Origin: Persephonella marina EX-H1
GTDB taxonomy: Bacteria; Aquificota; Aquificia; Aquificales; Hydrogenothermaceae
Reading direction: 5' to 3'
NCBI RefSeq assembly: GCF_000021565.1
Contig: NC_012439.1
Span: 1 to 53,682, forward strand
Length of the DNA stretch: 53,682 nucleotides
Both the position numbers and the translations under genes were made by a program. Every line of letters starts with the position of its first letter. Position 1 is the first letter of the stretch. Below, in pieces: positions 26,472 to 35,307 of this stretch. The notes beneath the pieces were generated by a model. It was not told the origin of the DNA. It saw nothing but the letters and a program-made list of their open reading frames with translations, and made no database searches.

Positions 26472-27828
26472 AGCTCACTTCTCCCCATCTTTCTAATAAG
26501 TCTTGTGGTATGCAATCTTTTTTAAGGAAATAAACACTCTTAAAGGTTTTTTCTCCAACTTTCACATCCCACAAACCTAAATCACTATCAGGATTAAGCT
26601 CTATGCAGTTTGATAACTTTTTCGGAATGATATACGCAATAGTGTGAACTCCCTTTCTGTCAGGTTCTTCTGATAAAGGTATTGCTGGTTCTTTATCTTT
26701 AATAGTTCTGACTAAACTTCTATTAAAAGCATGTGCTAAAACTACCACATAAGGAAAGTCTGACCTGTGCCAGCCATCATATTTCCCAGTATCAAAAATA
26801 TCGTTGATGTTTAGCTTTCTGATAGTTTCTTCAAAGAATTTATCCAGAGGATAATCAGCTCCTTTCAGTTCCTCCAGTGTAGCTTCCATATCTTTTTGTT
26901 TTACCAGCTCCCATATATCCTTATCTTTAGGTATCCTGATACCAAACTTTTCAGACAGAAATGTCATTGTTGACTTATTAACTACTTCCTGATTTAAACC
27001 TGCACTTGTCCACTTGCAGGTCTTTTTTTTCTTTTTTGGTTTTTCATTCTCATCATCCAAAGGTGAAGGCACATAAAAAGGTTCTTTGCATTCATACCTG
27101 TAAAGTCTTATTTTTCCTATATCGTGCAGTAGCCCTGCCAAAAATCCTTCTTTTTGCTTTTCCTCTGGTGCTTGTTGTTTTATCAACTCATTTACTACCT
27201 TTTTGGCAACTGAATAAGAATGTTCAAACAATCCAAACCTTTCTGGATTATGGTGCAAAATAGAAGCTGGAACAGGATTGGCAAGCAAAATAGATAGGAC
27301 TTTGTCTATGTCTTTATCTTTAAATGGATTGTAAAAATATTTGGCTTTTAATAAAACAAACAGCTCCTCTATGCTTTTCCTGTTTCGGTAAACAAATAAC
27401 ACTAAAACTAAAACCAAGCTAAAAACTATTAGCCAGAAAGATTTATGGACTACTGCATAAAACACCCCAAAAGCAAAAACATACTTAGCTAAAAAAGCCT
27501 GTAATTTTGCATCCAAAGAAACTTTTATATTTTTCCCACCATTTTTTACCAAATCAACGATAATATTGGCTTTTTCCTCTGTTGAAAGTTTCTGATTTGA
27601 AGCCTTGTATGCATTATAAGCCATCATGTATCCTGTATCATAAAACTTTTGCCCTTCAGGTAGAACTTTCATTAAAGAGTTCCTCAGGTTATACATATCC
27701 AGAAGGGAGCTTCTGTCCACAGCTGAAGTAAGCCAGTCAAGAATAACCGCAAACAGAATTACAACTATTAAGAAGCCTAAAAAGAAGTTTTCACTCTCTT
27801 TACTACTTTGCTTCTTTGCCCCAAACAT
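26443..27828 (-). CDS. Membrane-anchored HD-domain protein, candidate MOBH-like relaxase
   Basis: Membrane segments occur near 17-36 and 118-145. A helical part follows, then ILHHNPERFGLFEHSYSVA and AGLLHDIGKI (about 190-237), an HD metal-binding site. The His-His... HS...HDxGK layout is like the TraI_2/MOBH proteins found with F-type systems in SXT/R391 and Rts1. No MOBF or MOBP relaxase is visible elsewhere, so this is the best relaxase candidate. Against it, the membrane anchor is unusual and I see no separate nicking tyrosine motif. It could instead be an HD phosphohydrolase. Confidence 0.7.
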   Translation of the reverse strand: MFGAKKQSSKESENFFLGFLIVVILFAVILDWLTSAVDRSSLLDMYNLRNSLMKVLPEGQKFYDTGYMMAYNAYKASNQKLSTEEKANIIVDLVKNGGKNIKVSLDAKLQAFLAKYVFAFGVFYAVVHKSFWLIVFSLVLVLVLFVYRNRKSIEELFVLLKAKYFYNPFKDKDIDKVLSILLANPVPASILHHNPERFGLFEHSYSVAKKVVNELIKQQAPEEKQKEGFLAGLLHDIGKIRLYRYECKEPFYVPSPLDDENEKPKKKKKTCKWTSAGLNQEVVNKSTMTFLSEKFGIRIPKDKDIWELVKQKDMEATLEELKGADYPLDKFFEETIRKLNINDIFDTGKYDGWHRSDFPYVVVLAHAFNRSLVRTIKDKEPAIPLSEEPDRKGVHTIAYIIPKKLSNCIELNPDSDLGLWDVKVGEKTFKSVYFLKKDCIPQDLLERWGEVSYGIEKIGNN

Positions 27829-28165
27829 CTTTAAGAACCTCTTTTGTTATATCCTTGCCTCCAGATAATACAGCTCCTTTCATAAATATGGTTTTGCAGT
27901 GATACCTATATGGGTTATTTAACACAGCTCTTAATCTTTTCATCAGTATATCAGCCTTTTCTCTGGTCATACTATCACTGCTTACCAAACTTTTATTCAT
28001 ATCAAGAGAGTAAAAGACTGCTAATTTCTCTATTATCTTTGGTGCATCTATATAGCATACATCAATAGGTTCAGTAGCCTGTTTGTAGTTGTCAAATATA
28101 ATTTTTGCTATAAGCCCTATCGCAACTACAAATATCGCTATCCACATCAGATTTTTTTCTTTCAT
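27803..28165 (-). CDS. trbI: TrbI-like F-type transfer protein
   Basis: A single N-terminal membrane span (about 7-24) is followed by a periplasmic domain ending in FMKGAVLSGGKDITKEVL. The late Gly-x-Asp-Ile-Thr stretch is the most recognisable TrbI feature. At 120 aa it fits F TrbI (128 aa). It directly follows traC, exactly where trbI lies in F. TrbI affects pilus outgrowth and retraction. It overlaps the HD gene by 26 bases. Confidence 0.75.
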   Translation of the reverse strand: MKEKNLMWIAIFVVAIGLIAKIIFDNYKQATEPIDVCYIDAPKIIEKLAVFYSLDMNKSLVSSDSMTREKADILMKRLRAVLNNPYRYHCKTIFMKGAVLSGGKDITKEVLKDVWGKEAK

Positions 28166-28175
28166 GCCTATCCCC

Positions 28176-30956
28176 CTACTTCTTCTTATAGGCTTCTACA
28201 AGTTGTTTTAGCTGGAGTGATATGTTTTTTTGTTTTTCTGTTGCTTCTATAACCTTTTCTTTGCTGACGAACCCAAGTTCAGTAGCTATTTCTCCAAATA
28301 GCTTACCCTTATATTTTGGATGATTGGATTGAAGCCATAAAATTAGCTGTTTTTGTTCTCCAGTAATGTATCCAAGTTTTTCCAGTATCTCCCCTATCGG
28401 CATTCTTTTAGCCAGTGTTTCCAGAACAAGCTCATAGTTTTTCAATTCTTCCAATAATTCGGTTCTAACTCTTCTTTCAGCATCGTTCGTCGTAAATGTC
28501 CAGTATGAGTATCTGTCAACTATTAACCTACCTACAACAGTTCCCAGAACAGAGTTTCTTATGATTAACTCCGAAAACTTCCCTGGAACGGTAGTAAGAG
28601 ATAGTATCAGTTCCTTTTCAAAATCAGATACAGGAAGCCTTTTTTCACTCTTTGCATCCTCAATATCCTGTTCCGAAGGCTTTAGTATCATAAGATGTGC
28701 AGAGTTTGCATATATTGCCCTTGTCGCTGGAGAAGCAAGCAAGTCCTCTATTTTCTGTGTAATAACTACAAGAGAACAACCATACTTTCTAAATCTTCTT
28801 GCAGCTGTTTCAAGGAAATATCCAGCTTTGCTCTCTCTTAAAATTGACCACGCCTCGTCAACGACAAGGAATTTTCTTGAGTAGTCTTTCCTTAAATGTG
28901 CAAGGAAAAATTCTCTAAATATCCGTAGTATTAATGAATAAAGAATAGCCTGTTTTAGCCTTGGGTCTTTGTTTTCTATCTGTTCAAGTTCTAATACAAC
29001 ATAATCCTTTGAATAGTGGATATTATTTTCACCATTGAAATATCTTGCATAATGCCCATGTGAAAACTCATACAAGGCTTGAGATAGTTTTTGTGGAATA
29101 TTGTCTCCAGTATCATCTTCAAGTTTTTGCAGTTCCTCAACTACTTCTTTCAGACCTGTTTTGTTGCCGTAGCTTTTATAAGCATTTGTAATAGCCCTTG
29201 CTATGAATGAACAATATCTTGCCATTAAGTTATCTTCATTTGATATGAGAGCTTCAGGATTTAAATCTAAACCTGCAAGTAGTCCGACAAATGGGATTAA
29301 TACGGCAAGTTCATCTTCATGGATATTTCCTTTTTCATCTTCAATAATATGAGTAAATGGATTAAAACAAGGGTTTCTCTCATCATCAAGTTCTATATAC
29401 TCACCACCTAAAAGACTACAAAGTGGTTTATAGGACCATCCTATATCTATAACTCTTATTTTTCTACCAGCTGACAGATTAAGCACGTGGAAGTCATTTT
29501 CCGAGAAAGATTTACCACCACCAGAAGCGGCTATCTTTACGATATTGAAATTTGTGTCTGAATGAAAAGGGTCAAATCCCCAAAGGCTGTATTTCCTATC
29601 CAGATATAGAGTTATTGGTCTTTTAGAACCTAAACTTGTCCCTTGAAATGGCATTAAGGAAGCTATATTTGCATCAAACAAAGTGGAATAGTTAATAAAA
29701 AATTCTTCTCTTTCTTTTATCTGGTTTAAGGGTAAACATTCCATCAATACATTGAAAAGTGAGGCATCTATTTCCCTTGCAAGCTTAAATTTCTTTGAAA
29801 CAAATCTTTGAACAGCTCCAGAGGCTATATCATCTAAATGCTCTGGGTTATCTGCACTTATAAACAGATACATGGAAGCACTATAAGGAACTTTACCATC
29901 TTCTATAACTTCTTTTATATACTTGGCATACTCTCCCCTTCTTTTTATCTTTGGTATCCATCTTGCAAACTCTGATTTTTCAGCTTGGTCTTGCATTTGA
30001 ATAGCTTTTGCGGTTATTTTCGTTTGCCTTTTTTCTATATCTTCTACCTTGACCTGCATACACATGAAAAAATCAGTGGGTATAATCGGACTTGGATTAG
30101 TATCATCATAAGGAAACAAAATATTGGAAAATTTCCACAATGTCATTTCATTTGGATACTGGCTAAACCAGAAGCCTCTCCAGTATTTCTTTTTCTCATC
30201 ATTTGCAACCTCTAAATCACTTTCCAGCCCACCTACAAGCCGTAGTGTTGTGTTTCTGTCAAGAACCTGTCTATTAAAATCAAGCCCCTTTTGATATTTA
30301 ATAGCTCCTTGAAGTTCTGGATTTAATATCTCTTTGTAAATTGCAAGCATCATATCAGCATTTGCAAAATCGCATCCGAAACCTTCTGCCCTTATTGCTT
30401 CCCTTATTCTGTTTGCAAGTTTCCTTATTCTCCTGAATTGTATCCTAACCACATCAGGATTATCGCTTTCAAAAGGAATATGAACCGACATGATGTTGTA
30501 TATTATCCTTGGCTTTGCCTCTACATCTTCCCAAAAGCTATTATTTACAGCATTTAGCAGGTATTCTTTTCTTTTTTTGATTATATACTTCAGAATACCG
30601 GGGTTATCTATATCTACATTTTCAGCACTATGCTCCTGTTCCCAATAATCCAAAAACGGCTTTATGTTTGAAGATGAAAAAGCCATAAAGTTTATTACCG
30701 TTCCGTCTGGATAATCATGGTTCAAGAATGTCTCAAAGGCTTCTTCCTGTCTTTGCCCAAGAAAAGCTGGAAGTGTCAAGTAAAATGCAAAGCCAAAACC
30801 TTCTTTGGTCAGAAATATATTGTCTTTTTCTTCCAAAACAGAAATATAGTCTGCGGCTCTTACCCTGTTTCTTATCAAAGCATTAATTATTCTTCTTTCA
30901 GTTCCGTATTTTTCTAAATTTTCCCCTAAAAACAGCTCCTTGATTTTAGTTATCAT
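28176..30956 (-). CDS. traC: TraC, VirB4-type secretion ATPase
   Basis: This cytoplasmic ATPase powers pilus assembly. Walker A AASGGGKSF is near residue 478, followed by RVIDIGWSYKPL. Walker B FLVVDEAWSIL is near 696-706, with a later CSLVVITQ motif. At 926 aa it is about 50 residues longer than F TraC (875 aa). The extra C-terminal part (about 865-926) has two repeats, IGEILEKLGYITGEQK and FGEIATELGFVSKEKV. These look like the N-terminal (MshEN-type) domain of type II secretion ATPases. It overlaps traV by 11 bases. Confidence 0.95.
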   Translation of the reverse strand: MITKIKELFLGENLEKYGTERRIINALIRNRVRAADYISVLEEKDNIFLTKEGFGFAFYLTLPAFLGQRQEEAFETFLNHDYPDGTVINFMAFSSSNIKPFLDYWEQEHSAENVDIDNPGILKYIIKKRKEYLLNAVNNSFWEDVEAKPRIIYNIMSVHIPFESDNPDVVRIQFRRIRKLANRIREAIRAEGFGCDFANADMMLAIYKEILNPELQGAIKYQKGLDFNRQVLDRNTTLRLVGGLESDLEVANDEKKKYWRGFWFSQYPNEMTLWKFSNILFPYDDTNPSPIIPTDFFMCMQVKVEDIEKRQTKITAKAIQMQDQAEKSEFARWIPKIKRRGEYAKYIKEVIEDGKVPYSASMYLFISADNPEHLDDIASGAVQRFVSKKFKLAREIDASLFNVLMECLPLNQIKEREEFFINYSTLFDANIASLMPFQGTSLGSKRPITLYLDRKYSLWGFDPFHSDTNFNIVKIAASGGGKSFSENDFHVLNLSAGRKIRVIDIGWSYKPLCSLLGGEYIELDDERNPCFNPFTHIIEDEKGNIHEDELAVLIPFVGLLAGLDLNPEALISNEDNLMARYCSFIARAITNAYKSYGNKTGLKEVVEELQKLEDDTGDNIPQKLSQALYEFSHGHYARYFNGENNIHYSKDYVVLELEQIENKDPRLKQAILYSLILRIFREFFLAHLRKDYSRKFLVVDEAWSILRESKAGYFLETAARRFRKYGCSLVVITQKIEDLLASPATRAIYANSAHLMILKPSEQDIEDAKSEKRLPVSDFEKELILSLTTVPGKFSELIIRNSVLGTVVGRLIVDRYSYWTFTTNDAERRVRTELLEELKNYELVLETLAKRMPIGEILEKLGYITGEQKQLILWLQSNHPKYKGKLFGEIATELGFVSKEKVIEATEKQKNISLQLKQLVEAYKKK

Positions 30957-31461
30957 CTTTTACCTCATCATCATAAATTTTTGTTCCATCAGGTAAAAGC
31001 CAACCGCCTTTTTTAACTATTACATAGATGTATCTACCATCTACCAAGTTTCCGTTTTCATCCACATACGGCTGTATCCAGATTTTTGCTATTTTCGGCT
31101 GTATTCTAATAGGCTGTGCAAATGGTTTTTCCTTTATAACCCTAACCTTTATCTCTGCTTTTGGTTTCAAATTGCATTTAGGCTTTCCATCTTTGGAAAT
31201 TTTTACTTCCCCATAACAACCTTCATAAAATACTCCTTCCTCTTTTTCCTCTGAAATTTCTTTTTCCTTCTCCCTATCTATCACTGTATCCTTCTGATTT
31301 CCAAGCAGATGTCTATCCTTATAAACCTTGTCAACAGGTGCACAAACTCCCCCTTTGTCTGTCCCTTCACATCGGAAGTTTTCATGTCCTATACCCAGTA
31401 TAGAACTGCAACCTGTTAAGAATGGAACTACAAAGATTAATGCCAACACATGCCTTTTCAT
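30946..31461 (-). CDS. traV: TraV, outer-membrane core-complex lipoprotein
   Basis: The lipobox is LTGC (Cys18), followed by the TraV pattern FRCEGTDKGGVCAPVDKVY with two Cys. The C-terminal part contains PIRIQPKIAKIWIQPYVDENG and DGRYIYVIVKKGGW. At 171 aa it equals F TraV. With TraK and TraB it forms the channel core through the envelope. It shares ATGA with the dsbC-like gene. Confidence 0.94.
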   Translation of the reverse strand: MKRHVLALIFVVPFLTGCSSILGIGHENFRCEGTDKGGVCAPVDKVYKDRHLLGNQKDTVIDREKEKEISEEKEEGVFYEGCYGEVKISKDGKPKCNLKPKAEIKVRVIKEKPFAQPIRIQPKIAKIWIQPYVDENGNLVDGRYIYVIVKKGGWLLPDGTKIYDDEVKDDN

Positions 31462-32144
31462 TTCAATGCCTCCTCAAGCTCTGGAATGTTTAAACCATTT
31501 ATTTTGTGTCCCTGCATATCTATAAACAAAGGTGTCCCTCTAACTCCAAGTTTATTGGCAATTAAAATATGCCTTTTCAGCTTATCTTCCCCTTCTTTGC
31601 ATTTAGACACCTGCAATTGATTGCCACTTTCCACCTTGTCATAGGCTTTCGCTGGGTCTTTTGAACAAAGAATTTTTACAGACTTATCATAAGCCTGTGG
31701 ATGAATGTTTAGAGGAAATAGGAATAGATAAACTTCAACATCTTTGTTTTTCAGGTATTGATAAGCTTTCTTGCAGAAAGGACAATCAGGGTCAGCTACC
31801 ATTATCAGCTTTTTAGTTCCTTTTCCAAACTTGAGTTTTACAGCTTCATCTAAAGGCACTTTTGAAACATCTACTTTGTCAAGTTCTCTATACTTCTTGG
31901 CAGTTATATTTTCTCCTGTTTTAGCATCTATCACATTTCCAATTATCAGGTATTTATTGTCCTTTGTGATATATCCCACTTCTTTTCTACCATCAGGAAA
32001 CTGAATAACTATTTGAGATATATCCCCTAAATCCTTTTCCTCTACAATCTTTGCCCCTGTCTGCTCCAGAACCCCTGCAAAAGAAAAACTAAAACAAGCA
32101 AGCAAGCCTAAAATACTATTCTTCAAGAACATTCTCATCATCAT
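31458..32144 (-). CDS. DsbC-like thiol-disulfide isomerase
   Basis: A signal peptide (ending FSFAG) and a DsbC-type dimerisation region lead to a thioredoxin domain. The active site is DPDCPFCKKAY near residue 124, and the cis-Pro loop is GVRGTPLFI. DsbC-like proteins are common in MOBH/F-type transfer operons and fold Cys-rich pilus proteins in the periplasm. Three ATG codons (32144, 32141, 32138) follow GAGGTGG, and I give the first. The in-frame codons up to 32180 are inside the preceding gene. Traditional names are trbB or dsbC. Confidence 0.88.
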   Translation of the reverse strand: MMMRMFLKNSILGLLACFSFSFAGVLEQTGAKIVEEKDLGDISQIVIQFPDGRKEVGYITKDNKYLIIGNVIDAKTGENITAKKYRELDKVDVSKVPLDEAVKLKFGKGTKKLIMVADPDCPFCKKAYQYLKNKDVEVYLFLFPLNIHPQAYDKSVKILCSKDPAKAYDKVESGNQLQVSKCKEGEDKLKRHILIANKLGVRGTPLFIDMQGHKINGLNIPELEEALK

Positions 32145-32490
32145 ATTCCACCTCAAAAGTGTAGGCTTTTCTGTCCTCATCTAATTCTTTTATCCCTGTG
32201 AATGTTATCCTTGTGTAAACCATCTTTCCATCTACTTCTTCTATAAGACTGTCTATCTTTTTCTCAAGGTCTTTAGGTGCAAACATCAAATATCTAACAT
32301 CTCCAGATATTAGAGAAACGATAGGTTGTTTAAATTTTGTTGATTTAGTAATTTTTTCTATGTAGCCCTCTATGCTCTCTCCTTCATTAATGACTTTTGC
32401 ATTCACATCTCCTTTAGGTTCTTTACCAAATGACACCCAAACCTCATCCAGATGTTTTTCTTCTTTCACTTCTACTTTTTTCCAAGCCAT
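32116..32490 (-). CDS. Unknown protein with possible OB-type fold, 124 aa
   Basis: This acidic, beta-rich protein has the order ESIEGYIEKITKS, PIVSLISGDVRYLMF, then MVYTRITFTGIKEL and YTFEVEYDDE. That pattern is compatible with a small nucleic-acid-binding barrel. It has no signal peptide although it lies among envelope genes. An OB-like single-strand-binding role is a guess from the strand pattern only. Confidence 0.65.
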   Translation of the reverse strand: MAWKKVEVKEEKHLDEVWVSFGKEPKGDVNAKVINEGESIEGYIEKITKSTKFKQPIVSLISGDVRYLMFAPKDLEKKIDSLIEEVDGKMVYTRITFTGIKELDEDRKAYTFEVEYDDENVLEE

Positions 32491-32501
32491 TTTAAAACCT
32501 C

Positions 32502-32894
32502 CTAAAGTTTTATTTGATTTTTACAATCTTTATCTGAAAAAAGTCTTTCATAAACATAAGCAGAATTTGGATAATACTCATCAATATCTGGTTCAAGACA
32601 TTTACAATTAACTGTCTTATAACCAACCTTGGCTTTAGCCAGTGAACATATAAGCAGATAGTTTTCCATGCCACTGGTTGTAAAGGCTGTATCAGGTTTC
32701 ACGATAAAAAGAAGTCCGTCATACTCCCCCTTTGGCTGTTTCTCAAAAGGTCTTATTCCTTCAACCTTTGCAAAGTAATTATCTGCTACCAACACTTTCT
32801 TTTTCTCCCCATCTATTACCATTTCTTGGCTTTTATACTCTGCACAACTACTTAAGAGGATTGCTAATAAGCTTATTATCTTTAGTTTTCTCAA
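32502..32894 (-). CDS. Small lipoprotein of the transfer block, 130 aa
   Basis: The lipobox is LSSC (Cys17), and the mature domain is beta-rich with several Cys near the end (NCKCLEPD, DKDC). The start is TTG at 32894 with GGGGGAAG upstream, inside the end of traB. It occupies the traP/trbG position of F but shows no likeness to those. Function unknown. Confidence 0.7.
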   Translation of the reverse strand: MRKLKIISLLAILLSSCAEYKSQEMVIDGEKKKVLVADNYFAKVEGIRPFEKQPKGEYDGLLFIVKPDTAFTTSGMENYLLICSLAKAKVGYKTVNCKCLEPDIDEYYPNSAYVYERLFSDKDCKNQIKL

Positions 32895-34098
32895 GGCTTC
32901 CCCCAGATATAAGTATTGTTATCTTTCTACCGGGAGATACTTCAACTACTGGATACATCTGCTCTGCGATTTTCATGTAGAACTGTGCAAGTCTTGAAGC
33001 TGCACTCTGAAAACCACTTGCAAGTGCAACCTTTGTTGCATCCTGCGGATTTAGAGTTTGCGTGGTCCCTACTGGAGATATTTGTATTGTTGTTGATGTA
33101 GCGGCTATAGTTCTGGATAAACCTTCAAGAAGCCCTGCCATAAATGTTTTAGCTAAAACAGCTCCCTGCTTACTTACAACTCTGCCTCTCAAGCCTACTT
33201 TTCCGTCATCATCAAGAACCCATCCAGCAACCTTTTGCTCTAAAACATTTCCTTTCTTATCTATACAGGATAACTTTACAAGCCTGATATAAGCCCTTTC
33301 ACTTGAGATTTCTCCGAAACCAGAACCTAAAAAGAAACATTCTTTTAGATTTAATTTTTTATTGTTTGCTATTATCTGCTTTGAAAGAGATACTATCAAA
33401 ACTGGATGTGGATTATTCTGTCCATACTGGAATGTTGGAGCATCAAGACCTGTTAATGTAAGACCTTTTAAAAATCCAAGTGGAAGTTTTATTTTAACGG
33501 CTTTCTTTTCTTTCTTTTCTGTTTTGCTAACTTCTTTTTTATCTGTTTCTTCCTCTTTGTCTGGTTTAAATTCCTTTAAAGCTGGTGCTTTTTGTTGTTG
33601 TCCCTGTTGTCCCTGTTGCCCTTGCGGTTGACCATACTGAACTGGTGTTTGTGGTGGTGGTGGTGGAACTGAAGCAGATGGAGTGGTTTTAACTCTTTCC
33701 TCTATTTCCCTTTCTATTTCCTCACGGAGCATTTCTCTTTCCTGTTTTTGTTCTTGGAGTAGCTGGAGAATTTGCTTGTTTGTATCTTCCATTCTTTGCA
33801 GTCTTTCCTGAAGCTGATTTATTTTCATTTCCGTAATCGCTTTCCAGTCTTCCTCAACTTTCGGTGCTATGGTTTTTTCTCCCTCCTTCTTTGGCTGATA
33901 CTGGGGAACTGATGTATTGTCAGCAAGCCCAAATATAACATTTGAAAAGAAAGAGAATATTACAAATAGAGATATTCCAGCAGTAATCGCCCCCAGAATA
34001 ACCATTCTTTTTTTATTTAGCCTGTCCTCTATTGTCTCAACTTCTTCTTTTATTTCTTCCTTTTCTTCTACATTTTGACTATTTTTCTTCTCTTCCAT
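32848..34098 (-). CDS. traB: TraB, VirB10-type channel protein
   Basis: An acidic N-terminal tail, one membrane span (about 33-55) and a coiled coil (about 85-135) are followed by a Pro/Gln-rich linker (PPPPPQTP, GQQGQQGQQ). The TraB periplasmic domain comes last, with the typical late stretch GVLSRT-like EGLSRTIAAT and VEVSPGRKITILISGG. At 416 aa it is near F TraB (475 aa). It spans both membranes as part of the core complex. Confidence 0.94.
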   Translation of the reverse strand: MEEKKNSQNVEEKEEIKEEVETIEDRLNKKRMVILGAITAGISLFVIFSFFSNVIFGLADNTSVPQYQPKKEGEKTIAPKVEEDWKAITEMKINQLQERLQRMEDTNKQILQLLQEQKQEREMLREEIEREIEERVKTTPSASVPPPPPQTPVQYGQPQGQQGQQGQQQKAPALKEFKPDKEEETDKKEVSKTEKKEKKAVKIKLPLGFLKGLTLTGLDAPTFQYGQNNPHPVLIVSLSKQIIANNKKLNLKECFFLGSGFGEISSERAYIRLVKLSCIDKKGNVLEQKVAGWVLDDDGKVGLRGRVVSKQGAVLAKTFMAGLLEGLSRTIAATSTTIQISPVGTTQTLNPQDATKVALASGFQSAASRLAQFYMKIAEQMYPVVEVSPGRKITILISGGSLEKTKDNKLISNPLK

Positions 34099-34552
34099 AG
34101 CTGCACTCCCTTAAAAATTTGGAACTTACCCAGCCGTTTGGATTTAGGATTTTTAGCCATTTTCCTTTCTTAACAGTTCCAGATACAACAGCTCCTTTCT
34201 TCAGCCAAGCAAATACCTCATAGTTCATTCCCGGTCCCTTACGAACATTCAGATTAGCCGTTGTGCAGTATGTTTTTATATTGATACGCTTTGCCATTAA
34301 CTCTCCAGCTTTAAGACCTTCCATCATAGAACTGTTAGCCCTTGTAATCTTCCCTGCCAGCTGTTTTTCAAGCTTTGCAACTTTATTCTCCAGATACCTT
34401 ATCTTTGCCGACTGCAACTCATTTTCTTGCTTTAGCTTGATTATCATTCTTTTCATATCCTCTATTGACAGCGTTCCTGTCGCAATAATGGTTTCAGCAT
34501 TTACAGACACAAAAAGCCCAAATCCTAAAATAGCTGTTGCCAACTTCCTCAT
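34079..34552 (-). CDS. Exported coiled-coil protein with bacterial SH3 domain
   Basis: A signal peptide (ending VNAET) leads to a coiled coil (about 28-68) and then an SH3b domain: TTANLNVRKGPGMNYEVFAWL, WLKILNPNGWVSSKFL. SH3b domains usually bind cell-wall peptides. Lying between traK and traB, it may anchor the core complex to peptidoglycan. F has no such gene. It overlaps traB by 20 bases and traK by 4. Confidence 0.85.
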   Translation of the reverse strand: MRKLATAILGFGLFVSVNAETIIATGTLSIEDMKRMIIKLKQENELQSAKIRYLENKVAKLEKQLAGKITRANSSMMEGLKAGELMAKRINIKTYCTTANLNVRKGPGMNYEVFAWLKKGAVVSGTVKKGKWLKILNPNGWVSSKFLRECSYGREEK

Positions 34553-35307
34553 TTTTCATCCCTCAAGTATTTTTTGATAATCTTGTCTTCATAGCTTTCT
34601 GGTATCTCATTAAAATACTCTCTGGTTGCCGCATAAAAGTGCATGAGATTTTGTTCCATAAGGATAGTTATTCCTGCTATTCTCCATATCCTTGAAAGAA
34701 CCTGTGCCAACAGCCTTTCCGTTATAGGCTTTGCATCCTTTTTCTTTGGATAAATTTTTCCAAGCAATACTCCAAATTCATCACCTTGATATTCTTTCGT
34801 AATCTCAATAAAGTAGTTCTGTGTTTCAAGTGTTTGAACCTTTCTTTTTACCTCATAGTAGTCATCAAGCTGACCATTTATAGCCGCCTTCAATATGTTT
34901 ATTAGCTTTTCCTCATAATCCTTTCCTTTTTCTATCTGTTTTACTTTCTCTTTCTTTGCCTTCTTCTTTTTTTCTTCCTCTATCTGTTTATCAACGATTT
35001 TCACTATTTGAGTAGGAATTATCTTTGGATTTAAAAGAAGTGCATAAACCTTTCCACTTTTTGTAGAAACCAACAAATCTGCTGGTTCTTTAGATGGAAG
35101 TAAAACAATAACCTTGTTTCCCTGTATTTTGGCTGACAGCTGTTGACTTGCAGAAATGGCTTTCTTTACCTTTTCAGGAAATTCTATTATGTTTGATACC
35201 TGATTAGAAACATCTAAAAGAAGTGGCTTTCCTTCATAAACCAGTTCTTTCGCAAAAGAAAAAGAAACTATAAACAAAGCCAGTATCAAAACCTTAAGGC
35301 TTCTCAT
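34549..35307 (-). CDS. traK: TraK, secretin-like core-complex protein
   Basis: After a signal peptide (ending FSFAKE) a beta-rich N-terminal domain contains NIIEFPEKVKKAI and VIVLLPSKEPADLLV. A Lys/Glu linker (about 115-135) and a C-terminal domain follow. At 252 aa it is close to F TraK (242 aa). TraK forms the outer ring with TraV and TraB. It overlaps traE by 14 bases, in the F order. Confidence 0.88.
   Translation of the reverse strand: MRSLKVLILALFIVSFSFAKELVYEGKPLLLDVSNQVSNIIEFPEKVKKAISASQQLSAKIQGNKVIVLLPSKEPADLLVSTKSGKVYALLLNPKIIPTQIVKIVDKQIEEEKKKKAKKEKVKQIEKGKDYEEKLINILKAAINGQLDDYYEVKRKVQTLETQNYFIEITKEYQGDEFGVLLGKIYPKKKDAKPITERLLAQVLSRIWRIAGITILMEQNLMHFYAATREYFNEIPESYEDKIIKKYLRDEK

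Noticed and set aside
31613-31625. Further palindrome copy (GCAATTGATTGCC)
   Set aside because: It is inside the dsbC-like coding sequence and degenerate, so probably chance.
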